64,000 bases of DNA, taken from NCBI GenBank assembly GCA_036867785.1, contig CP145418.1:682001-746000 (forward strand). Direction: 5' to 3'. Under the pieces are notes generated by a model. The model ran no database searches. It worked only from the letters and a program-made list of their open reading frames with translations, and was not told the DNA's origin. This document shows positions 21,731 to 33,519 of this stretch, in pieces. The position numbers and the translations under genes were made by a program. How positions within the stretch are numbered: position 1 is the first letter of the stretch; each line of letters starts with the position of its first letter. The DNA comes from Plasmodiophora brassicae. Taxonomy: Eukaryota; Endomyxa: Phytomyxea; Phytomyxea; Plasmodiophorida.

Positions 21731-22504
21731 ATGGACGAGGTGTCAAAGCAAGCGGTGCTGAGCTGCCTTTTGTTCATCCTCGTGGCCGTGCTGGCCCTGT
21801 TCTTGGACACCTGGTACCGTCGGCATCGTTCAAACGTCGATGGCTGGAAAAGAATCAACATCGGCATCGTCAGCGTCCTGCTGATAGCGATCGGAACGAC
21901 CATTGCGCAGATGTGCTTCTTCGGGCGGACCGAGCTCGAATGCCGTATTCTGAACCACATTTCGGGTTCATTGTGGAACACCAGCGAGCCCTTCGTCAGG
22001 ATCCTGTTCATCGCGCGCCTGATTGAGGTCAACAAGATGCCTCAGAAATTGGATCGCTGCGTGGACTACGGCCTTGTGGTCATTACATTCCTGTACTGGA
22101 TTGTGGCGGTCGTCCTGCTCAACGTGACAATGGGCTATGCTGTAATCAACGATCTCTGCATCGGCATTGTGGACCCCGCGGCAGGCGCATTTACGTTCAT
22201 GTTCCCGCAGATCATCGACGTCGTGATGAACGTTCGTTTGTGGCAGGTTCTCATGAAGATAAAGTCTCGCAATGCCCCCAACCTGCTGATGACGACCACG
22301 TTCGTTTTCTTTCTGGCATCCTCGATCATCAGCCTCTTGAGCCTGCTCATCATCGCTCAAGTCATCCCGCTCGACAAGTCGCTCTTCACGACCTGGTTAA
22401 CGTTCCAGCAGGCGTTCGACGTCTGCTCGATCGCCCTGCCCACCATCATCGTCCGGTTTGCGCGAACCCAGAGGCCAGTGTCCCCACTGCAACCCACCAA
22501 ATGA
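21731..22504 (+). CDS. Seven-helix membrane protein G of the tandem family
   Basis: 257 aa, single exon, ATG 21731 (MDEVSKQAVLSCLLFILVAV). Family marks: LDTWYRRHRS, FGRTELECRILNHISGSLW, FVRILFIARLIEVNKMP, FMFPQIIDVVMNVRLWQVLM and TFQQAFDVCSIALPTIIVRF. Lacks the SKQT tail of C and F. It is separated from copy F by the inverted 187-aa gene pair and the copia element, so the array was opened by those insertions after it formed. Confidence 0.8.
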   Translation: MDEVSKQAVLSCLLFILVAVLALFLDTWYRRHRSNVDGWKRINIGIVSVLLIAIGTTIAQMCFFGRTELECRILNHISGSLWNTSEPFVRILFIARLIEVNKMPQKLDRCVDYGLVVITFLYWIVAVVLLNVTMGYAVINDLCIGIVDPAAGAFTFMFPQIIDVVMNVRLWQVLMKIKSRNAPNLLMTTTFVFFLASSIISLLSLLIIAQVIPLDKSLFTTWLTFQQAFDVCSIALPTIIVRFARTQRPVSPLQPTK

Positions 22505-22575
22505 ATCGATACAGAACTGTCATTTCTTGCGGCACCGCATACCGTCCTGATGGCCAATTTGGGCGCAGTCCAGGT

Positions 22576-22997
22576 CTAAATCCTGTGATAGCCTAATTTA
22601 GAATCGGGCTGGCCAGCACTGCCTCGGCAGTTGGCACATCGTGCTGGGCACTGCTGGGACACCGGGGATCGACGTTCGTGTCCTGTCGGCACCTGCGATC
22701 TGCCGATGCCGTCGCTGACCATCCCGAAGTCGACCGGGGTCGACCAATGCGCATCGCCCGAGATGTCGCCCAGCAGGGCGGTGTCGCCTTCCTCGCTCGG
22801 CTCCCACTGGATGGTCAAACGTAAGACCAGTCGTCCACGTGTCCGCCACCGGATGCTAAACAATAATTAGTATACCTTCTTCGCAACGTTCCTCAGTCTG
22901 TCACCGGTACGTACATGATCGTACGGCGTGGCCCAGAACGAAGCTCGCTGATTCGTTGCCGAATGGCACAGGTTCGCGTCCGCAAGCGCGAATGCAT
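22576..22997 (-). CDS. Unrecognised short spliced protein
   Basis: Two exons (22997-22915 and 22855-22576) joined over a 59-bp intron with a textbook donor (GTACGT), a TACTAAT branch site and a TTTAG acceptor on the minus strand. The exon lengths (83 + 280) sum to 121 whole codons. The 120-aa product starts MHSRLRTRTC, has an acidic middle (EPSEEGDTALLGDISGD) and a CPARCANCRG cysteine cluster near the end. No known family. It would be divergent from the C2/WW gene starting at 23073. The splice signals are the main support. Confidence 0.42.
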
Positions 22998-23072
22998 TAC
23001 AGGGACCTGTCCGTGACTTGCAGGAGGGCACAGCCGGTACATGAATGTGGTGGCCCTTCGGGATCCCGCGGA

Positions 23073-24714
23073 ATGTTCAAGTTCCAGGACGAGGAGATGT
23101 TCCTCTTCGTCACACCGAACGCGATCCGTAACGGGCCGGATGGTCCAGTGGCGTGCATCACTTTGGAGTTGCTGGCGCAAGGGTACGACATGGTATCCTT
23201 GAAGGGCACGTTGTACAGGCTCATTCTATCTGTATAGGGTATCGATGACCGAGATGCGTCCCCAGCCTCTCGGGTTCGCCAACTTTGAGATCTGTCCTGG
23301 GCTCCCCTCATTCGCAACCAAATGGATCCCGATCTACGGGTCCGACATCCAGCATCGACCCATTTCAATCGGGGAAGTTCTGGTTGGCATCTTCCCGCTG
23401 ATGCCGGCTCCCCACGTTGTCGATATGTTACCGTCGTCTAAGGACGACGTACCTCGCAAGACCTGGTTCAGGTCGTTGCGCACCTCATCGAATGTCAACC
23501 GTTAGTGCAGGGCGTTTGTATTCATTGCCTCTGGATACTCATCGGGGCGTACTAGTGGATCCCGTCAGCGAACGCGAGACCAGCATGATCAAGAAGTACA
23601 TTCGGCAATTGCTGTCGCAACCCGAAGATAAGCACCCGGACGGAATCCTGCTGATCCTGACGTTGTTGAAGTCCAAGCACTGCCGCATAACATTCATCAC
23701 CGAGATGGTGAAAGTGTCCGCCACAAAGCCACTGTTCTACACAACGTTTATGGTGAGGCCGTTTGTGGTTCGCCCGGGTGCGTCCCAGTATGCCTGACGT
23801 TTTCGTAGCGACTACTGGACGCCTGCCGTGCGCTGCTCAGGGAAGCGGCTAACCAAAAGGATTACAAGTCGTGCGACCTGCTACTTCATCTGTCGCGCTG
23901 CGTCTTCACGAATCCGAGCCCTGGCGACCCATGCCTAGCGGAGTCGGCCGACAACGACCACGCCAGTATGTTTCTCTACGTATGTTTATCCGCACCAAGT
24001 ACTGTTTCAGATCGCCTCTGACCGTCATCCTTCCAGTCGGAAATCAAAACCCACCCTGTGTATCGCTTGCGCGACTTCTGGGAGTACACGCTGACCTCAA
24101 TAGTCGAGCACTACCAGACGTCAGGCGGTGATGGTCTCCAACTCCAATCATTATGGTCACAGTCCCTCTTCCTGACCAACCAGCAGTCCCTGGAACACTT
24201 GCTTTGCTCTGTTGGCCTGGGCATGATCCACTCTGGTCTGCCCAAATGTTTCGACTGCTGGATACCGCTAACTGGCCGTCTGTAGGTGTCCCACAATGCG
24301 AGATTGCCCCGTTCGTGTCAGAGCAAGGCGAACTTTATGAGCTGGATATGCGAAGCATCGCCCGGGTTCTGTCCTTCATCCAAGCGTTGCACCTTCGTGA
24401 TCCTCCCGGTGTGGCGCTCAGCCCTCGGAAAGGGTTCCCTGAGGACGAGTGGCACTGGTCGATGGACCCCAACGTCCAATCCCTGAACCTCGAGAAGAAG
24501 GCCTTCGACCCGCTCCACCGCGACAGCGACCAGAAACCCGTCGTCGTCCACAAATTCGTACGTCCGCCCCTCGCTCTGTCATTCCCACGTCCCAACAGAT
24601 CTGCAGGAATCCAGAGGGAAATGGACACGGTACCAGACGGACGACGGCCGCGACTACTACTTCAACAGCGAAACGCAGGAGACGCGCTGGAAATGCCCGG
24701 GGCCATTCGACTGA
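23073..24714 (+). CDS. C2-like, SBF2-type and WW domain protein
   Basis: The first exon begins MFKFQDEEMFLFVTPNAIR and looks like a C2 beta-sandwich (continuing through PLGFANFEICPGLPSF, TKWIPIYGSD and ISIGEVLVGIFPL). Next come helices resembling the SBF2/KIAA0513 domain: DGILLILTLLKSKHCRI, RLLDACRALLREAANQKDY, CDLLLHLSRCVF, HPVYRLRDFWEY and LEHLLCSVGLGMIHSGL. The final exon encodes a WW domain, KWTRYQTDDGRDYYFNSET followed by TRWKCPGPFD and the stop. Introns are short; one after LYRLILS is only about 34 bp. The WW domain should bind proline-rich partners; C2 suggests a membrane role. The WW assignment is firm, the SBF2-type match moderate, some joins approximate. Confidence 0.6.
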
Positions 24715-24875
24715 TCGGCCACGTGCGCTCCCCAATAAAACGTTAGATCCATGTGCTGTTGCTACAGGTGCCACTGGCCACCCCTACGCAGAAAACCCGT
24801 CGCGACGGCAGCTGTTGGCGTTGCGCAGTCGCAACTTTCGGCAGGTGCGCCTGCGTGCGCGGTAGGCCCGTCGTC

Positions 24876-27298
24876 ATGGCGGCCGGCGACGACACGCACT
24901 ACACGATCGACAGGATCCTGGACGTGCGCAAGGGCAAGAAGGGGTTGGAGTTCCGCGTACGATGTATGTGGGGTGATGTTGGTGGCGCGTGCCCGTGCTG
25001 ACCATCAGGGATGCAGGGGCGCCGCCCTGGGACGATCCGCAGTTCGACAGCTACGAGCCGCAATCGAACTTCACCGACGGGTGTCGGACGCTGTTCGACG
25101 CGTTCTTCAAGTCGCCGGAAGGGCGCGAACGCCGCATCGAGCTAGCCCTCGGCACGGACGATAATGGATCCGACGACGTGCCTATCAAGAAACCTGCCAA
25201 GAAGCGAGCGAAACCGCCGAAGTCGGCCGCATCGCCGTCGCTGATGAGCGTGCACAGCTCGTCGGACGACAGTGTGCCTTTGATCAATCGCCTGCTGACA
25301 AAGAAGAAACGAGGTCGACCGCCTAAGACCGACGAATCCACTCAGCAGCAGCAGCAGCGGGAGGAGGAGGCCATGCCGACTGCAGGGCAGCATTCTGCCG
25401 GTCTGCCGCTTCAGAAACCGGCGATCAAGTCGTCGTCACTGAAAACGGCGACCAACGCGCCTAAGCCGCAGAAACGTGTGTCGTTCACCGTACCACTTGA
25501 GGCTGAACCAGCATTGGCTCATGGCGCAGAAAGGCGGCGCCCTGAATCAAACACTTTGGATGTCTCTCCGCGCGCTTCGACTGACATGTCAGCCGCCCCT
25601 ACCGCGATGCGATCGATTCCAGTTAGACATTCGCCGGCGGCATCCAGGGGCGGTCTATCACAAGGTGCTTTGCCGTCTGGTTTCCTTCCGCGGCGAAGAA
25701 CCGACAAGGAATCGATCAGTCCACAAGAGGTGAGGGCGTCGCATGGCGTCGTGACGGAAGCGCCTCGACCTGTGGCACCTCTGGAGACCAAGAAGCAACT
25801 GCCACCGGTGACGCTGCCAACCACAGCTGCGGAAGCGATCGAACAGATGAAGTCACTGGATGTGCGAAATCGACAAGATTTCCTTGAGCACATCACGTTG
25901 ACGTTCACCCACTCGGACGTGGCGAAACTGGTCGATCCAGTTGGAGAATTCCTGAAGACGCTCGAGTCCTGGATAGCCGAGGCGTTCTCTGTCGTCGGCG
26001 ATCTCGGTAATGGGTTCCAGCAGTCCGTGCTATAAGTGCTGATGCTGTTAGCATTGCAGATATTGGATTTCTGGTGGCGTCCTGTTTGTTGCTGGAAGTC
26101 CTGCCGGCGCGTTGGTACAAAAGGTATCGTCCGATCCAGCATGTTCTATTGCAGAATCAGTCCTTTCATCCTCTCGTCATGAACCTGTCTGCGCGGGTCA
26201 TCAAGAAGTGGCAGCTGTACAAGGAAATGTCCTCGTACGTTTCCTGTTTTACCGCATCACTGTACATGTTACTAACTGGTTACTAGGCGTTTCTCTGCCA
26301 ACAGCGCCCCACCCAAACCTGCCCCTGACGTTCCAGCTACTGACAGAGTGCGGTCCAACTCTGTTACCTCATTTTCGCAACAATCAACCCTGGTGGTGCC
26401 CCCGTCCGTTTTCGTTGCAAGCACACCCTGGCCTCGTCCAGTAGCAGCCGGCTGTGAACGCAAGTCTCCAACAGGGGACGAGCGCGTGGTTTCCAGGGGG
26501 GCGGCTCCTGCAGTCAGTGGCAACCAAGTTGCAATTCCTCGGGTTTCTGTATCACCGGCACCCTCATTGGCGGGTGTGGCTCAAACGCCTGCTGTACCTT
26601 CCGATGTCTCCGCGAGTCCACCGGTGCAACCCCAGCCTCCCGTGGTCATCGACGGCGCTGAGCGCGTTCCTGACCGTGTCGGGCAGAGGGCTGATGCTGT
26701 AGTCCCTGCATCGGTGACCACGCAGCAGGGTGAAACCCTGTACGAGAAGCCTTCATCCGTCCCGCCAACGGAACCGAAGCCCGTCCCACCGCCATCTAGT
26801 TTACCCGAATCAAGCCAGGCCATGTTTGACGAGCTGCTGGCAAATGGTTCCTTGACGTCCAGCGAACAGCTGCTCATTCCTCAGGAGTCGATCGACCGGT
26901 GCAGGCTCATTTGGGAACGCGTGAAGAACCGACTCGGCGGTGACAAACCTGTAGCATCAACCGAACGATCTCCTGTCGTCTCGTTCGTTCCGGACAAGGA
27001 ATCTGTGCCTCCAATCCCTACGATTCGCGGGGTGGTGTTTCCGGATGAGAGCCGCACCTTGTCGAGCCAGAAGCGCAAGCGACCTGCCGATGATCGCGCA
27101 GACCTCGGTCCCCGCAAGGTTCTGCTCCGCCCAGATTCCCAACCTCCTGGCAAGAAACAGTTCCCGCCTTTGGGCAAGAAGCCGCCTTTGACCGACAGTC
27201 AGAGGAAGAAAATCCCTTGCAAATACTTCCGCAAGGGCTACTGTGAACGTGGCGATCGATGTAAATTCGCCCATGTCAAGACCTCCAGTGGCTCGTAA
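24876..27298 (+). CDS. PNUTS-like PP1 regulator with N-terminal chromodomain and C-terminal CCCH finger
   Basis: 757 aa from four exons (introns 24973-25016, 26007-26059, 26235-26286; exon lengths sum to whole codons). Order: chromodomain at residues 5-65 (HYTIDRILDVRKGKKGLEF, VRCMWG, WDDPQFDSYEP, NF..C); a low-complexity linker with basic GRPPK and a KRVSF motif; a TFIIS N-terminal-like helical bundle encoded around 25840-26234 (LEVLPARWYK ... ARVIKKWQLYKEM); a long disordered region; RGVVFPDE, an RVxF-like motif comparable to TVTWPEE of PNUTS; and a C-terminal CCCH zinc finger (CKYFRKGYCERGDRCKFAH). PNUTS/PPP1R10 targets PP1 to RNA polymerase II; a chromodomain is not part of animal PNUTS. 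Convergent with DED1. Confidence 0.72.
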
Positions 27299-27448
27299 CG
27301 TCTATCGACCTTTGCGTTCCTAATATACAACCAAGGTTCACTGGCGGTCAAGATCGAACGTTGTATTGAATGCTCTGGATGGAGATACTCATGACTCTGA
27401 AGCAGCAGGGGCGAAACCGGTGCCAGTCGGCGTAAGTAGTGCGACTGT

Positions 27449-29761
<2,313 letters not shown>

Positions 29762-29936
29762 GTTAGCGATTCGTGTGTATGGCGCGCGGCGTTTGCGTTA
29801 CGGGACGATAGAGATAGCCGATACTGATGAAAATGTCGAGTTTGCGCTGTCGTACCCTGAAATCAACCTTGTGACGGTGTGGGTCGACCGATGCGCGCGA
29901 TCGCGCGCCGTCCACAAGGCCGCCGTTGCGGACTTA

Positions 29937-29976
29937 CGGACTCCGGACAGGTTGGTGCGTGACTCACCGGAGTCCG
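29937..29976. repeat. Hairpin 1: 10-bp inverted repeat
   Basis: CGGACTCCGG at 29937-29946 pairs perfectly with CCGGAGTCCG at 29967-29976 over a 20-nt loop. Confidence 0.85.
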
Positions 29977-30039
29977 ATCTGCAAGAACCGACCCGTTTTC
30001 CTTTCTGGCCAGGCGCTTGAAGTTCTATCGTGGTCCTTT

Positions 30040-30092
30040 AAGTCCAAGGCAGCATCCCTCCACAAGGCGCGGATGGATGCTGCCTTGGACTT
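30040..30092. repeat. Hairpin 2: perfect 18-bp inverted repeat
   Basis: AAGTCCAAGGCAGCATCC at 30040-30057 pairs perfectly with GGATGCTGCCTTGGACTT at 30075-30092 over a 17-nt loop. It follows hairpin 1 by 63 bp in a gene-free spacer; it could be a structured RNA, a small-RNA precursor or a chance remnant of an inverted duplication. Confidence 0.9.
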
Positions 30093-30263
30093 CGACGATA
30101 TGGGCCGACCACCACGTCGACGTCCAACAGGAAGCCGTCGATAGCCTATATACTGCCACACGACAGCCGTCCTTGGAGGTGTCCTGGAGGATATCGCCTG
30201 CTGGCCCAGCGCGAGATCGCGTGCCATTTTATGAATTCATGCTCCCAACAGGTTCCTCCACGA

Positions 30264-32021
30264 CTATATACCGTCTTCAAGCGACGTCATCATGGCCAGC
30301 AGATCAAGCTGGTCGTCCTCCGTTGGCTTGGTCGCCGTCCCTGCACAGGGTAGGATCAGTGATCACAGGCTGGCAGGCGCTCTGACGTCCCATCAGCCGA
30401 CCTTCGTCTGGACCCCAGTCAGCAATTGCGCTAGAACTGTTCTGGGACGCGTTGATCGTGATCTTCTGCACGTGAAATGAACTCTGTGGCTGGCCATCGG
30501 AGGCGTCGCTGCCGGTTCTGTAACGACAACGTCAATCATGGTCGATGAGGTGGACATCGCAATTGCTCGGGACCCTAGCGTCATGCCGAGGTCCAGTTTG
30601 AAAGAGTTGTCCTTGATGTCCGCTGGCGCTTGGATCAATCCGGCTAGCAGATCCAGGCAGGCCACCGCTTGCTGGTTGACCTATGGCGACCATAGTAAAG
30701 GGATGACCTGAATGCAAGCACGGTACAGTTTAAGGCCTACAGGCGCCTGCAATTCCTGAGCGGGTGTCGCCTGATTTGATGGCTGATCGTGATCAGCCGC
30801 GGCCGCTGACGGATCTGACGTCTGCCGATCAAGTTCGTATCTGTTCCAGCGCTCTTTGTCAGGGAGGTCGACATCCTTCTACAACACCTCACTGACATAT
30901 TGCTTCCGAGGGCGCACGACACAACGCTCTGCCTTGACGTGGGACGATCCAGAACAGGCGCCTGAGCAGCTGGCGTTTTCTCATCCGGCTTCTTCGGTTG
31001 GAACGCCTCCCCGACTGTGTCTCGGCCAGGCACGCTCAGATGAACGACGCGTTCCAGTCTGGTTTGCTGCTTATACACATTGACAGTGCCCAGTAGGTCT
31101 TTGCCGGCCTGCGACGATACTCGGCGAACATGACTGATAATGATGGCACCCGTTTGACTCTATACCGGACACGACGTCAGCATACAACGACATGCGAAAC
31201 GGTGCCGACTCCCAACCTGAAGGTTGTCTTGGAGAAGAAGCGATACCTTGACTTTCCGGTCCTGGAAGAACATTGCCAGTCGGTACCGTAACGCAGCGAG
31301 CTCCCAGTCCCTCAGGTTGTCGTACACCTGGATAGGCACTACGCTTAACATCGGCAGGCAAACACCGACTGGATACCTGCTGTGAGACCTTCGCCACAAG
31401 CTGCATGGTTCGGTTGATGAGAGCATAGGCCGCAGAGTCGTGCGCCGACGACGGGAACAGTGACATCAGCGTGTTCAGGTGCTTGACGGTGATTTTGAGC
31501 AGATCACTGGGGACCGTGCAACTCAAGACCTGGTACTTGAAACCCATGGTCATCAGGTCGTACAGCTGATGACGGAGCCCGTCAGGAGCTGAATAACACG
31601 GCGAATGGACCACCAGTGAGCAAGCAGACCTTCTCCATGCTGGTCTCGTTCAGCCTCATGATGGACGAATGCGCCAGGCGGCGGAATATTTGCTGCAATG
31701 CGTCATTCGTGTAAATCTGTTTCGGCTTGAAAATCTCGTCGACGAATTTGGGGTTGAACATGGTCGAAACAACATCTTCCAGTACTATTGTTCACTGTCA
31801 GAGGTGTGTGTGTGTGCGCAAAAGGTTCACCGGAAGAAGGACCGCGGATGCTTTTGTCTCCCGATATCGACTGCGCTTTCAAGCGCTGGTCGATGATGTA
31901 TATCATCTCTCCGCCCATATTGATCACGAGGATGGGCACTGGGAGCAATAGGCCCGTTTACAATCGCTGTCGTTCGTGCGGCTCGTGATAGACCCCCGCA
32001 CTTACTGCATAGTAGCGCCAT
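30264..32021 (-). CDS. OSCP1: OSCP1 (organic solute carrier partner 1)
   Basis: Conserved in ciliated organisms. The first exon is tiny (MALLC, ATG at 32021) and spliced to MPILVINMGGEMIYIIDQRL, the family start. Then an exon with the FNPKF and IYTNDALQ region, LYDLMTMGFKYQVLSC, IKVKHLNTLMSLF, LRDWELAALRYRLAMFFQD and RKVKVSLLLQD. The C-terminal exons read LDLLAGLIQAP, FKLDLGMTLG, HVQKITINASQ, then a last exon DQLDLLAMMTSLEDGI, matching the DDLLAMMDEL end of animal OSCP1. Introns of 56 and 61 bp join these last pieces in frame; reading straight through to 30393 instead would lose the conserved end. Divergent from the calponin-type gene. Confidence 0.88.
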
Positions 32022-32464
32022 AGCAACGAGAGCCACGGAAGTATGACCACCAGCCAGCCTGCTACGCGCGACGGGGCAGCGCAGCCCACCTGTTTCGTTC
32101 GGCAAACGATCGGTGGCCCGATACGGCGACAGGATTCACCACGTGTGCAGCGCCTGTATCCTACCGGGAGTCCAGCAAGTGGTAGGATCATCGACGATAT
32201 ACCGTATCTTTTCAACAGCGGTTTAGCCCGGGATTGTAGTGTCTAGCGAATTCCCGCAATCCCATCTGGCACAGTAGATATTACGGGACCGCCGTATGTC
32301 CATTGGTATTTACTTGAAGCCGCCTGTCTAATTCCGGCATGGCGATATCAGTCCGCTTGCCTATTTCAGTGCCTTCACCGAAATAGGACCGGTCGACAAG
32401 TTGCCCGCCTCGTATTGACACAACCTGGTCGCGTGCCATTCGCAATCGTTCAACAGCAGCGACC
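32022..32464. other. Divergent promoter region of OSCP1 and the calponin-type gene
   Basis: 443 bp between the two start codons. A 67-codon plus frame at 32043 and a minus frame here show no family match or splice pattern; I treat the stretch as shared promoter and leaders. Confidence 0.5.
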
Positions 32465-33459
32465 ATGCCGAACGAATATGGCCTGGACAAAGAGATCGCT
32501 GAGAAGATCGCCTCGAAATACGACCCGGCCATGGAGAAGGAGGCCCAAGACTGGATTGAGCAGGTGGGCCGACTGACCACCAACGATACCCCCGTGATAT
32601 AACACGCCCCCAGGTCACTGCTGAGAAATTCAAGGCTGGCTTCCAGGAGTCGTTGAAATCGGGTGTCATCCTCTGCAAGCTGCTCAACCGCATCAAGCCT
32701 GGCACGGTCAGCCGCATCAACACCCAGTCGATGCCGTTCATGCAGCGCGAAAACATCTCGTACTTCTTGAACGGGTATCTTCGCGTCCTGGGGGTGCCTT
32801 GCTGCTCGCTCTCTGACCGGAATCCTCGTGTGCCAGATGCCGCGACCTTGGTATGCGCAACACTGATCTGTTCGACACGCAAGGTAGGTGGCCTTGTCTA
32901 GTGCCCTTATACGACTCCTACCACTCACCGGACTGTACGTAGACCTATATGAGAACAAGAACATTGTTCACGTCATCGTACAGTGACAGCGTGTTGCTGG
33001 TAGGGGACTGTGGACTGACTCGCATCCGTCGAACCAGGATAGCGTATTCTCCCTGGCGGCCGTGGCTCGCAACGTCCCAGGATTTGATGGGCCGTACCTG
33101 GGAACGGCTCGCCTCGCCCAGAAGAACGAGCGCCAGTTTTCAGATCAGCAGATGGCCAAAGCGTCAGCGGCGCCGACGCTGCTGGGCATGGGCGGATATG
33201 AGGTGTGCAATGCATGCAGGCAGCCACCCTGAGGCGTCCGTACTGATTACTGCCGGTTGTAATAATTCAGCAAGCGAAACGCGTTGCGCAGGAAGCGGGC
33301 CCAAACATCATCCTCGATCGTCAGATCATCCAGAACGTCGACATGATCAAGCAGGAGCAGGCCAAGTCGAAGGCCGCCGTCGCTGAACGATGCCCGGAAT
33401 GCAACGCACCCAACCCGAACGCCAAATTCTGTGGCGAATGCGGATCCAAGTTATGCTAA
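32465..33459 (+). CDS. Calponin/transgelin-type CH protein with C-terminal zinc ribbon
   Basis: Likely actin-binding. The ATG at 32465 starts MPNEYGLDKEIAEKIASKYD, the SM22/calponin opening, then WIEQ, an intron (donor after GAGCAG, near 32563-32612), and the CH core: FKAGFQESLKSGVILCKLLN, TMPF-like SMPFMQRENISYFL, LGMRNTDLFDTQ, DLYENKNIVHVIV. After another intron come VFSLAAVARNVPGF, KNERQFSDQQMAK (a single calponin-like repeat region) and MGGYE. The last exon has a helix (DRQIIQNVDMIKQEQAK) and a four-cysteine ribbon CPECNAPNPNAKFCGECGSK just before the stop. Standard calponins lack that ribbon. Convergent with the esterase gene 60 bp away. Confidence 0.85.
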
Positions 33460-33519
33460 ACTTGTTTCTGGACAATCCAACCCCACAATCCAACCGCTCC
33501 GTATATCATTGTCCTGGGA

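Larger units (their letters stand above)
29762..30263. other. 500-bp spacer between DED1 start and OSCP1 end
   Basis: No gene is supported. It contains the DED1 promoter and two successive inverted repeats (29937-29976 and 30040-30092) described separately. Short frames on both strands lack family or splice support. Confidence 0.5.
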
